Of a DNA stretch of 16,115 nucleotides, positions 1-5,724 are shown piece after piece. The DNA comes from Chloroflexota bacterium. GTDB taxonomy: Bacteria; Chloroflexota; Anaerolineae; Anaerolineales; UBA4823. Below the pieces are notes generated by a model that was not told where the DNA came from, did not search any database, and saw nothing but the letters and a program-made list of their open reading frames with translations. The first letter of the stretch is position 1. Each line of letters begins with the position of its first letter. A program made the translations under genes and the position numbers. The DNA is taken from assembly GCA_023395675.1 (NCBI GenBank), contig JAEWYL010000102.1, positions 1-16,115 on the forward strand, in the 5' to 3' direction.

Positions 1-3
1 GCA

Positions 4-97
4 GGTGCAAGGCACTCCCTCGCCTGGGGGGTTACGCAAGCCGGCAGGGATGGTTTGCCCGCTAAGAGACGGGCCGGCAAGGAAAGTGCCTCGCACC
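4..97. other. Inverted repeat with nested hairpins upstream of the sigma-factor gene
   Basis: GGTGCAAGGCAC (4-15) pairs with GTGCCTCGCACC (86-97) at 11 of 12 positions. Inside it, GCCCG (57-61) pairs with CGGGC (70-74) around an 8-nt loop. Alternatively GCCGGC at 40-45 pairs with GCCGGC at 73-78. No riboswitch core that I know matches either strand. It could be a leader structure, the end of an upstream transcript, or a palindromic intergenic repeat. The window edge prevents a decision. Confidence 0.35.
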
Positions 98-142
98 AGG
101 GAGGGCAGGGCTTCAGGTGGGTATTCAAACGGTATTTTACAG

Positions 143-1399
143 ATGGCCACACAGGAAACGACTGAGACGTTAGGGGCCCGCGTCGAGGCCCTGTACCGGG
201 ATGAATCCCGGCGCATCTTCGCCACGCTCCTGCGCCTGCTGGGGGATTTCGAACTGGCGGAGGAGGCGCTGCAGGAGGCCTTCAAGGCCGCGCTGGAGCA
301 GTGGCCCGCGCAGGGGACCCCGGCCAACCCGCGCGCCTGGCTGATCTCCACCGGGCGTTTCAAGGCCATTGACGCCCTGCGCCGGCGCGCCCGCTTCGAA
401 GCGGCGTTCGAAAATCTCGCCGCCGCCCTGGAGCAGGCGGGGGGCGAGCCGGAGCTGCGCGAGGACGCGCACCTGGAGGACGACCGGCTGCGGCTGATCT
501 TTATCTGCTGCCACCCGCTGCTCTCGCAAGAGGCGCGCGTGGCCCTGACCCTGCGCGAGGTGTGCGGGCTGAGCACCGAGGCCATCGCCCACGCCTTTTT
601 CACCACCCCCGCCACCCTGGCCCAGCGCATCGTGCGCGCCAAGGCGAAGATCCGCGAGGCGCGCCTCTCCTACGAAGTGCCCCCGCGCGCCGAGCTGCCC
701 GCCCGGCTGCAGGCGGTGCTGCAGGTGGTCTACCTGGTGTTCAACGAGGGCTACTACCCGGCCCTGGGGGGCGTGCTGGTGCGCCCGGATTTCTCGCAGG
801 AGGCCATCCGCCTGGGACGGCTGCTGGCGCGGCTTCTGCCGGAGCCGGAGGCGGTGGGCCTGCTGGCGCTGATGCTGCTGCACGAGGCCCGCCGCCCGGC
901 GCGCCTGACCCCGGAGGGAGAGCTGGTGCGCCTGGAGGACCAGGACCGGAAGCTGTGGGAGCGGGAGATGCTGGCCGAAGGGATCACCCTGGTCAAACAG
1001 GCCTGGATGCCCGGGCGGCCGGGGCCGTACACCCTGCAGGCCGCGCTGGCCGCCACCCACGCCTCCGCCCCCACCGTGGAGGAGACGAACTGGGACCAGG
1101 TCATTTACCTGTACGACCTGCTGGAGCGGGCAGCCCCCTCGCCGCTGGTGCAGATCAACCGGGCGGCCGCGGTGGCGATGCGCGACGGCCCGCAGGCCGG
1201 GCTGGAGCTGATGGAGGCGATCCTGGCGAACGGGGCCCTGGCGGAATACCCCCTGGCCCACGCCGCCCGGGCGGACCTGTTCCGCCGGCTGGGCAGGACC
1301 GCCGAGGCGCGGGCCGCCTACCTGCAGGCGCTGGCCCTCCCCCAGCCGGAGCCGGCGCGGCGGTTCCTGGCCCGCCAGCTGGCCGAACTGCCGGATTAA
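143..1399 (+). CDS. ECF42-group RNA polymerase sigma factor with DUF6596/TPR-like C-terminal extension
   Basis: This is a 418-residue sigma factor that should direct RNA polymerase to a small set of promoters. Region 2 lies at about residues 15-85 and region 4 at about 110-170 (EDDRLRLIFICCHPLL, LSTEAIAHAF, then a basic recognition helix). An ordinary ECF sigma ends there. This one continues for about 240 residues with LVFNEGYY (from about 195), LVRLEDQDRKLW, and a helical repeat-like end around PLVQINRAAAVA (from about 333). That extension defines the ECF42 group, where it is known to be needed for activity. No separate anti-sigma gene is adjacent. I chose ATG 143 because homology begins soon after it; the 46 in-frame codons upstream read as low-complexity intergenic sequence. 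There is no clear ribosome binding site before this ATG. The partner YCII/DGPF gene follows at 1618. Confidence 0.93.
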   Translation: MATQETTETLGARVEALYRDESRRIFATLLRLLGDFELAEEALQEAFKAALEQWPAQGTPANPRAWLISTGRFKAIDALRRRARFEAAFENLAAALEQAGGEPELREDAHLEDDRLRLIFICCHPLLSQEARVALTLREVCGLSTEAIAHAFFTTPATLAQRIVRAKAKIREARLSYEVPPRAELPARLQAVLQVVYLVFNEGYYPALGGVLVRPDFSQEAIRLGRLLARLLPEPEAVGLLALMLLHEARRPARLTPEGELVRLEDQDRKLWEREMLAEGITLVKQAWMPGRPGPYTLQAALAATHASAPTVEETNWDQVIYLYDLLERAAPSPLVQINRAAAVAMRDGPQAGLELMEAILANGALAEYPLAHAARADLFRRLGRTAEARAAYLQALALPQPEPARRFLARQLAELPD

Positions 1400-1422
1400 T
1401 CTCGAAATTCTCTGAATATTAA

Positions 1423-1449
1423 TGTCGAATCCGGCCTGCCCCGCACGAC
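1423..1449 (+). promoter_or_regulatory. Candidate ECF42-dependent promoter
   Basis: TGTCGAA (1423-1429) and CGAC (1446-1449) are separated by 16 nt. This matches my recollection of the ECF42 consensus, TGTCGA at -35 and CGA/TC at -10. It lies directly between an ECF42 gene and its usual partner gene. Transcription would start near 1456, leaving a leader of about 160 nt before the YCII gene. No such pair occurs in the 142 nt before the sigma gene, so the sigma gene itself seems not to be autoregulated from within this window. Confidence 0.62.
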
Positions 1450-1487
1450 TATTAAACGAACCAGGACCTACGCCGCCGGAAGGGTTC

Positions 1488-1587
1488 GTGAGTGTTATTT
1501 CTGGGCTGCGCCCGCAAAACACACTCACAGTCTTCCCTGAACTGCGTAACGCCTGCGAATCACCTCACCCACCAGGCCCTCGCCTGG
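1488..1587 (+). other. Two hairpins in the leader of the YCII-family gene
   Basis: GTGAGTGT (1488-1495) pairs perfectly with ACACTCAC (1521-1528). A smaller hairpin, GGGC-TGC-GCCC (1503-1513), is nested inside. A second hairpin, CCAGGC-CCTC-GCCTGG (1572-1587), ends 15 nt before the Shine-Dalgarno sequence. None is followed by a T-run, so they do not look like simple terminators. They would lie in the 5' leader if transcription starts near 1456. Confidence 0.45.
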
Positions 1588-1617
1588 CCTGGACAGAGCG
1601 CTAAAGGAGCGAAAGAG

Positions 1618-1974
1618 ATGCAATTCCTTGTGTACGATCCCAACTTCGACCCGGATGACGCCACCCTCCCCAGCCCGGAGACCATGCAGGAGATGGGGGC
1701 CTTTATGGCCGAGGCGGCGCAGGCCGGCGTGGTGGTCCTGACCGGGGCGCTGAAACCGGAGGGTACCCGCCTGAGCTATCAGGACGGGAAAATCAGCGTG
1801 ACCGACGGCCCGTATATCGAGCTGAAAGAGCTGATGGCGGGATTTGCCGTGCTGGAGGTCCCGTCGCTGGAGCAGGCAGTCGAGTGGTCCCGCCGCTTCC
1901 GCAAGATCATCGGTGAAGGGGTGTCTGAGATCGTGCCGCTGTACGGCCCGCAGGATTTCGAAGCGCCGGATTAA
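1618..1974 (+). CDS. YCII/DGPF-family protein, partner of the ECF42 sigma factor
   Basis: This is a 118-residue single-domain protein of the YCII-related (DGPF) superfamily, a dimeric alpha-beta barrel-like fold. It starts MQFLVYDPNF. The family signature appears as VTDGPYIELKELMAGF (DGPF here is DGPY) at about residues 61-76, followed by the usual V-S-EQAVEW helix. The start is firm: AAAGGAG (1603-1609) lies 8 nt before ATG 1618. DGPF proteins are the commonest genomic neighbours and targets of ECF42 sigma factors. Their biochemical role is not settled; a link to stress or metabolite defence is inferred from context. The likely promoter is the ECF42-type site at 1423-1449. The length is normal for the family. 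Confidence 0.93.
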   Translation: MQFLVYDPNFDPDDATLPSPETMQEMGAFMAEAAQAGVVVLTGALKPEGTRLSYQDGKISVTDGPYIELKELMAGFAVLEVPSLEQAVEWSRRFRKIIGEGVSEIVPLYGPQDFEAPD

Positions 1975-1987
1975 GCGCCTGCCTCCA

Positions 1988-2043
1988 CTTAAAGAATGCG
2001 CCGGGGGGGGGGGGGGAAACGGCCGCCGCCCGGCACGTTTAAG
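1988..2043. terminator. Possible bidirectional terminator containing a G14 run
   Basis: CTTAAA (1988-1993) and TGCGCCGGG (1997-2005) are mirrored by CCCGGCA (2029-2035) and TTTAAG (2038-2043), with a small bulge. The hairpin lies between the convergent YCII (plus) and nitroreductase (minus) genes, where a shared terminator would be expected. The loop side contains 14 consecutive G (2003-2016). The flanking T-tracts are short, so termination strength is uncertain. Confidence 0.38.
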
Positions 2044-2067
2044 GCGTTTTCTGAGCGCAGGGGGGGG

Positions 2068-2577
2068 TTACCAGCGCTCGTAGCGCACCAGGTCGGAGAG
2101 CGGCTTGCGCTCCTTGGGCGAGGGCTGGTCCGCCGGGTAGCCGAGCGGGGTGAAAAGCAGGGGCTCCACCTCCGGCGGCAGGCCCAGCACCTCCCGGGCC
2201 GCCCCCAGGTGGAAGCTCGCCACCCAGCAGGTCCCCAGGCCCAGGTCCGCGGCGGCCAGGGTCAGGTGGTCGAAGGCGATGGCGGCGTCCACCGCCGCGA
2301 AATTCTTCCCCTCAGCGTGGACCCAGGCCCGGTCGGGGTGGGTGCAGAGGCCGATGACCAGCGGGGCGCGGTAGAACCACTCCCGGTCGTAGATGCGCTG
2401 CAGCTCCGCCTCGCGCCCCGGGCTGCGCAGCACCACCAGGGTGTAAGGCTGGTAGTTGTGGGCGCTGGGGGCCAGGCGGGCGGCTTCCAGCACCGCCTGG
2501 AGCTTCTCCTCCTCCACGGGGTCGGGGCGGTAGGCGCGCACGCTGTACCGGCGCTGAACCAGCGATTGAAAGTCCAT
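2068..2577 (-). CDS. Nitroreductase family FMN-dependent oxidoreductase
   Basis: This 169-residue protein is expected to bind FMN and use NAD(P)H to reduce nitro, quinone or similar substrates in the cytoplasm. Visible family motifs are RRYSVRAYRPDPV near the N-terminus (residues 9-21, phosphate-binding RR-S-R), LAPSAHNYQP (35-44), and the C-terminal A-DLGLGTCWVASF segment with LGYPAD near the end. It is at the short end of the family but has no visible break. The start is firm: AAGGAG (2585-2590 on this strand) lies 7 nt upstream of the ATG. It is 138 nt from the upstream minus-strand gene and has its own ribosome binding site, so it may be a separate transcription unit. The physiological substrate cannot be told from sequence. 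The stop codon abuts a run of eight G on the plus strand (2060-2067). Confidence 0.92.
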   Translation of the reverse strand: MDFQSLVQRRYSVRAYRPDPVEEEKLQAVLEAARLAPSAHNYQPYTLVVLRSPGREAELQRIYDREWFYRAPLVIGLCTHPDRAWVHAEGKNFAAVDAAIAFDHLTLAAADLGLGTCWVASFHLGAAREVLGLPPEVEPLLFTPLGYPADQPSPKERKPLSDLVRYERW

Positions 2578-2715
2578 GATGTATCTCCTTTTGTGTTCTT
2601 CTCGCTAAATCCAGAGGCAACTATTTTATCCGAGCGGCTGCGGGTCTGCGCCCCGCCGGCATCCGGATCCTATTTAACAGCTCAAGGGTATGCTGCCCGG
2701 TGCGCGCTGGGGCGC

Positions 2716-3609
2716 TCACAGCGGGCGGTCGTGAAAATCCTGCGGGTCCACCCGCAGGTCGCCCAGGTGCACGGCGTCCACCCCGTCCAGGGTGGGCAGG
2801 GGGGTGAGCAGTTGGGCTGCCCGGGCGGGGGCGTCCACCTCCAGCACGATCGCCAGGGCCAGGGTGAAGCCGCGGGCGTCGTCCAGGCCCGCCAGGCGGC
2901 CGGGCAGGAAGCGAGGGGCAGGGAAAACGGCCCGGCCCCGCCAGCGCAGCTCCAGCCGGCGGCTGCCCTGAAAGTAGCGGGCGAAGGCGGCCGCGCGGTA
3001 GGCGCGCCGGGCGGCTGTGCTGCGCTTGCGCGCCGCCGGAGAGGCCTGCAGGCCGGTCACCCGGAAGCGGCGGCTCTTGCGCAGGGGGCGGAGCAGGCTT
3101 TCCAGCTCGTCCCCCTGCTGCAGGGCAAAGACCGTGTCCGGCTCCAGCAGGTCCAGCTTCGCCAGCTTGAGGGCGCTCCCGCCGCGCCGCGGGTCCACAA
3201 ACCCGGAGGTGTCGTACACCACGCAGGCCGCCCCCAGCTCCCGCGCGGCCCGCGCCAGGCGGAAGGCGCCGGCCAGCAGCGGGCCGCCGTGCCCGCTGGG
3301 GCTGGTGGAGCCGAGGAAACGGCGCAGCCGCGGCCCGCGGGGCGGGAAGAGCGCCTCACCGTCGCGGGCGCAGGCCAGGGTCAGGGCGGCGGGCGGGCCC
3401 AGGCTGCTCTGCCCGGGGTCGCCGTCCAGGTAGGCGGCGGGCACGCCCGCCTCCCCCAGGCGGCGGAAGAGGTAGCGGGCGAAGGTGCTCTTGCCCACGT
3501 TCGGGGCGCCGATCACCATCAGCACCCCGCGCAGGCTCTCCACCGGGAGCCTTACCCAGGCCGGGGGCAGGTCGAGGTCGGGCTCCGGCCCTCCGCCTGC
3601 GGCGCTCAA
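2716..3609 (-). CDS. Clp1/Grc3-like P-loop polynucleotide 5'-hydroxyl kinase family protein
   Basis: This is a 297-residue P-loop NTPase. Walker A is GAPNVGKST (residues 34-42). The strand after it ends in DGDPGQSSLG (62-71), the D-D-GQ signature of the Clp1/Grc3 family. FLGSTSPSGH and VVYDTSGFV (130-138) match the lid and Walker B-like motifs of that family. Characterised members phosphorylate 5'-hydroxyl ends of RNA or DNA; here the substrate is unknown. The C-terminal third is basic and without a known domain. I chose TTG 3609, which overlaps the upstream stop codon as TTGA, because the segment PPAWVRLPVESLRGVL precedes the P-loop as in relatives. GTG 3543 or ATG 3519 are alternatives. It is the last gene of the minus-strand operon. 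An imperfect hairpin (2700-2719) spans the stop codon, without a T-run. Confidence 0.8.
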   Translation of the reverse strand: MSAAGGGPEPDLDLPPAWVRLPVESLRGVLMVIGAPNVGKSTFARYLFRRLGEAGVPAAYLDGDPGQSSLGPPAALTLACARDGEALFPPRGPRLRRFLGSTSPSGHGGPLLAGAFRLARAARELGAACVVYDTSGFVDPRRGGSALKLAKLDLLEPDTVFALQQGDELESLLRPLRKSRRFRVTGLQASPAARKRSTAARRAYRAAAFARYFQGSRRLELRWRGRAVFPAPRFLPGRLAGLDDARGFTLALAIVLEVDAPARAAQLLTPLPTLDGVDAVHLGDLRVDPQDFHDRPL

Positions 3610-4061
3610 GCCTCTTTCCCCGCCGGCCCGGCGGCCTCGCCGCCCGCCTGCAGGATATGCAGCAGGGCGGCGGCGTAGGCCCCGGCGGCGGCGCCGGCCT
3701 CGAACCGCAGGAGCGCGCCCCGAAAGCTGAACTCGCAGGCGTACCCGCCCAACCCGGCGGTCAGGCGCAGCTCGGGGCGCCCGGCGCCGATCAGGGCAGC
3801 CTCCAGCGCCAGGCGCAGCTGCTCCTCGCTCGGGATCCAGACCGCCTCCGTGGTGACCAGAGAATCCAGGGCCCACTCCGAGGCGCCCTGAAAGCTGACC
3901 ACCTGCACATCCTGGAGCATCTCCACCGTGGCCAGCATATCGCTGACCACGAACACTTTATCGTCCATCTGCCGGTCGGGCAGGGCGAAGAAATCGAACA
4001 GGGCCGGCCTCCAGACCAGGCCGGCCTGCTTCAGCCGGAGGGCAAGCTGCAGGTCTATCAT
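3606..4061 (-). CDS. Conserved protein of unknown function
   Basis: This 151-residue protein starts MIDLQLALRLKQAGLVW and contains FFALPDRQMDDKVFVVSDM, followed by WALDSLVTTEAVWIPSEEQL. It ends with a helical, alanine-rich segment and GEAAGPAGKEA. I recall similar proteins in Anaerolineae being labelled as CpaE-like pilus proteins, but no ATPase motif is present here, so I would not transfer that name. There is no signal peptide and no membrane segment, so it is probably cytoplasmic. The ATG at 4061 lies 8 nt after the stop of the DUF309 gene, and its own stop overlaps the TTG of the Clp1-like gene by 4 nt. The three genes are therefore almost certainly co-translated. The reading frame extends upstream of 4061, but that part overlaps the previous gene and reads as low-complexity sequence. 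Confidence 0.82.
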   Translation of the reverse strand: MIDLQLALRLKQAGLVWRPALFDFFALPDRQMDDKVFVVSDMLATVEMLQDVQVVSFQGASEWALDSLVTTEAVWIPSEEQLRLALEAALIGAGRPELRLTAGLGGYACEFSFRGALLRFEAGAAAGAYAAALLHILQAGGEAAGPAGKEA

Positions 4062-4069
4062 CACAATTC

Positions 4070-4924
4070 TCAGACTTCCCGGTAAACCACCGGCCGCATC
4101 AGGCGCCGGTCGAACTCGCCCACCCGGTCTTTGCCCAGGGCCGCCAGGGCCTCGTGCGCCCGGCGGGCGTCCTCCCGCAATCGGGCCACGTCCACCCCGC
4201 GGCAGTCGTCGGGCAGGGGGCCCATCCACTGGCGCAGGCGCAGGAACATCTTCATGGCCCCGTTGTAATTACCGCGCTCGATCTGCAGGTAGGCCACCGC
4301 CACCTGCAGCACCGCCCGGTACAGCTCGCAGGCAGCGGACTCGTCCTCGTTCCAGGCTTCCTCCAGCAGCTCGTGGGCTTCGAAGTAGGCCCCCCGGTTG
4401 AACTCCTCCAGGCCGCGCAGGGCCAGGGCCGAGGGAGGCTCCTGGCAGGCCTCCTGGATGGCGGCGAAGTCCGGCAGGCGGGCGTATTTCTGGATCAGCC
4501 CCGGCAGGTCGCTCACGAAGCGGGAGCGCGCCAGCACCGCGTCGGCGCCGCGCTCCTTCGCGGTACGCATGCTGTCCACGTCCACGTGCGAGCCGAAGCA
4601 GAGCACGGGGATGCGCCGGGTGGCGGGGGCCGATTTGATCAGCGGCAGCCAGCTCTGCCAGGGCACCTCCCGGTTCCCCAGGTCGAAGATGATCAGGGCG
4701 GGCTGCCAGGCGGTGATCTGCTCCAGCAGGCCGGCCCCCGGCCCGTCCAGGTGCTCGGCGTACTGGCGCCCGGCGGCGAAGGGGGTGGCCTCCTCGCCGC
4801 GTTCGATCCAGTGCACCCGGTAGTTGAGCTGCCGGGCTGCGGCCTCGATTTTGACGGTGAAGAACAGGTCGGCCACAAAGCCGAGCAGGAGCGGGGTGTA
4901 GGGCTCATTTTCCATAGGGTCCAT
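4070..4924 (-). CDS. Degenerate receiver domain fused to a DUF309 domain
   Basis: This is a 284-residue, two-part protein. Residues 10-148 fold like a response-regulator receiver: LLLGFVADLFF, then PALIIFDLGN with D81 at the phospho-acceptor position, then PVLCFGSHVD and ADAVLARS. The acidic pair at the first strand is reduced to one Asp, and the usual conserved Lys position reads Arg, so phosphotransfer is doubtful. Residues 167-230 are a DUF309 domain with its hallmark FEAHELLEEAW (181-191) and a second helix pair (AVLQVAVAYLQIERGNY). DUF309 has no assigned reaction. It is the first gene of a three-gene minus-strand operon with the unknown protein and the Clp1-like kinase. ATG 4924 is given, but ATG 4915 is equally plausible: a TATAAT hexamer overlaps the first ATG, and neither has a good Shine-Dalgarno sequence. 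Confidence 0.85.
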   Translation of the reverse strand: MDPMENEPYTPLLLGFVADLFFTVKIEAAARQLNYRVHWIERGEEATPFAAGRQYAEHLDGPGAGLLEQITAWQPALIIFDLGNREVPWQSWLPLIKSAPATRRIPVLCFGSHVDVDSMRTAKERGADAVLARSRFVSDLPGLIQKYARLPDFAAIQEACQEPPSALALRGLEEFNRGAYFEAHELLEEAWNEDESAACELYRAVLQVAVAYLQIERGNYNGAMKMFLRLRQWMGPLPDDCRGVDVARLREDARRAHEALAALGKDRVGEFDRRLMRPVVYREV

Positions 4925-4928
4925 TATA
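4923..4928 (-). promoter_or_regulatory. Candidate -10 element of the minus-strand operon
   Basis: The minus strand reads TATAAT followed by GGACCC and then TATG. A perfect -10 hexamer six bases before this point would place the transcript start at or next to ATG 4915, making a leaderless message. No good -35 hexamer is seen 16-18 bp upstream, so the call rests on the -10 and its position only. Confidence 0.4.
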
Positions 4929-5051
4929 TACGGAAGAGGGGGTTGTGGATGGGGGAAGGGCGGAGGAGGGGCGCGAGAGGGCGGTGCCGCGACTCAAACC
5001 CCCTCCCCGGCCCGCTAAGGCTTTGCGGCGCTCGCTAAGCAAAGCAGCGCT

Positions 5052-5116
5052 CTCCCCCAAGGCCGGTTTCCGATTACGGGAAGCCCGTAATCGGAAACCA
5101 TGCGGCCTCAGGGGAG
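5052..5116. repeat. Perfect 16-bp palindrome within a larger imperfect inverted repeat
   Basis: Arm 5065-5080 (GGTTTCCGATTACGGG) is matched base for base by arm 5084-5099, with the 3-nt loop AAG. The pairing continues outside imperfectly: CTCCCC-AAGGCC on the left (5052-5064) against GGCCT-GGGGAG on the right (5104-5116). There is no T-run on either side. The inner arm is less GC-rich than its surroundings. It may be a REP-like element, a cruciform, or the binding site of a dimeric protein. Confidence 0.75.
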
Positions 5117-5185
5117 GGTGCCCCGCTGCGCTTAGGGTGCCCCGCTGCGCTTAGGGTGCCCCGCTGCGCTTAGGGTGCCTTGCGC
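5115..5185. repeat. 19-bp tandem repeat, three perfect copies plus a degenerate fourth
   Basis: The unit AGGGTGCCCCGCTGCGCTT occurs at 5115-5133, 5134-5152 and 5153-5171 without a mismatch. A decayed partial copy, AGGGTGCCTTGCGCGCAGA, follows from 5172. A period of 19 rules out a codon repeat. There is no spacer structure, so this is not a CRISPR. Confidence 0.9.
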
Positions 5186-5223
5186 GCAGACTCCCCTCTC
5201 CACGGCGGTTTTTGCCGCTGGGG

Positions 5224-5242
5224 AGGGTGCCCCGCTACGCTT
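5224..5242. repeat. Dispersed copy of the 19-bp repeat unit
   Basis: AGGGTGCCCCGCTACGCTT differs from the tandem unit at one base. It lies about 50 nt beyond the tandem array, with an imperfect hairpin in between (CTCCCC 5191-5196 against GGGGAG 5219-5224, with CGGC/GCCG inside). Confidence 0.8.
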
Positions 5243-5258
5243 AGGGGGTGCCGCAAAG

Positions 5259-5320
5259 CCGGCAATGGGGGAGGGGTATTTGCCGCACGGTTACCGGCTC
5301 CGTGCCGCAGCACCTACCCC
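5259..5320 (-). repeat. Intergenic repeat, copy A (inverted relative to 15781-15842)
   Basis: Read on the minus strand, this stretch ends in ACCCCTCCCCCATTGCCGG, identical over 19 bases to 15824-15842. It also carries GCGGCACGGAGCCGGTAAC, close to GCGGCACAGAACCGTTAC in the other copy. The two copies flank the seven-gene operon in opposite orientation. Confidence 0.6.
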
Positions 5321-5340
5321 TTCCCCGGCTCCGCTGCGCT

Positions 5341-5362
5341 CCGGGTGCCCATCAGCACCCGG
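5341..5362. other. Small perfect hairpin
   Basis: CCGGGTGC (5341-5348) pairs perfectly with GCACCCGG (5355-5362) across the loop CCATCA. It lies just left of the 167-bp inverted-repeat element. It has no T-run, and no function can be assigned. Confidence 0.55.
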
Positions 5363-5370
5363 AAGGACCC

Positions 5371-5537
5371 GTAGGGGCATGGCGGTGGAGGCATGGGTTT
5401 TTCAGGCGGATGGGTGCAGCCGTGCCCTTTTTTGCAAGAGCATGATCCGCGGCCGGGAAACACGAGCCGGTGTGGGAGGCGGGCACGGCTGGAGGCGGGA
5501 TGGGCGAATTCCATTGCATACACCGCCGTGCCCCTAC
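5371..5537. repeat. 167-bp nested inverted-repeat element, MITE-like
   Basis: The ends are inverted repeats of 17 bp: GTAGGGGCATGGCGGTG (5371-5387) and CACCGCCGTGCCCCTAC (5521-5537). They have one mismatch, which would be a G-U wobble in RNA. A second, perfect 11-bp inverted pair lies inside: CAGCCGTGCCC (5417-5427) and GGGCACGGCTG (5481-5491). There is no reading frame with transposase character and no clear target-site duplication. The size and terminal repeats fit a non-autonomous element or a large palindromic intergenic repeat. Confidence 0.6.
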
Positions 5538-5609
5538 TCCAGACGTTGTATGGGTGGGAGGCCTGAGAAGCCCACTCTGCCCCTGCTGCGCCTCAAGGCG
5601 CGTAATGAA

Positions 5610-5638
5610 TTGAAGGCGCGGGGCGATTATGGTAAGAT
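5610..5638 (+). promoter_or_regulatory. Sigma-70-like promoter of the seven-gene operon
   Basis: TTGAAG (5610-5615) and TAAGAT (5633-5638) are spaced by exactly 17 bp. TG followed by one base precedes the -10, giving an extended -10. Each hexamer matches the consensus at four of six positions. The transcript would start near 5645, about 80 nt before the first gene. It is the best promoter-like match I found upstream of 5725. Confidence 0.55.
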
Positions 5639-5682
5639 GGAACCTTGAAAAGGGAACCGGAAATGCACAATTTACGCCCGCC

Positions 5683-5699
5683 GCGGCCGGCAAGGCCGC
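5683..5699 (+). other. Hairpin in the leader of the seven-gene operon
   Basis: GCGGCC (5683-5688) pairs with GGCCGC (5694-5699) around the loop GGCAA. It lies 25 nt before ATG 5725 and 15 nt before the AAAGGG ribosome binding site. It could modulate translation or only be a stable leader structure. Confidence 0.4.
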
Positions 5700-5724
5700 A
5701 GCATGCAACCGTTCAAAGGGATCT

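Larger units (their letters stand above)
4925..5609. other. Gene-free, repeat-rich intergenic region between divergent operons
   Basis: No reading frame here has coding character, a ribosome binding site or a recognisable product. The block consists of palindromes, tandem repeats and hairpins, which are listed separately. A hairpin GCTTTGC/GCAAAGC (5020-5026 and 5039-5045) and a tight one GCGCC-TCAA-GGCGC (5588-5601) are additional small structures. The second ends 8 nt before the -35 of the large operon. I see no tRNA or known structured RNA. Confidence 0.7.

Noticed and set aside
1..142. Possible cobalamin or cyclic-di-GMP riboswitch before the sigma gene
   Set aside because: Short stretches look similar (for example CGCAAGCC), but the conserved cores and their spacing are not found on either strand.
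1996..3678. 560-codon plus-strand open frame across the nitroreductase and kinase genes
   Set aside because: It crosses an intergenic hairpin and two well-supported minus-strand genes, and its translation has no recognisable domain.
3606..4061. CpaE-like pilus assembly label for the 151-residue protein
   Set aside because: No P-loop or deviant Walker A motif is present and no pilus gene is nearby, so the name would not be supported.
5115..5185. Tandem repeats as a possible CRISPR array
   Set aside because: The 19-bp units are directly adjacent with no spacers, and no cas genes are present.
5175..5648. Plus-strand open frame in the repeat-rich intergenic block
   Set aside because: It is made of the palindromic and tandem repeats translated, has no ribosome binding site, and ends across the operon promoter.
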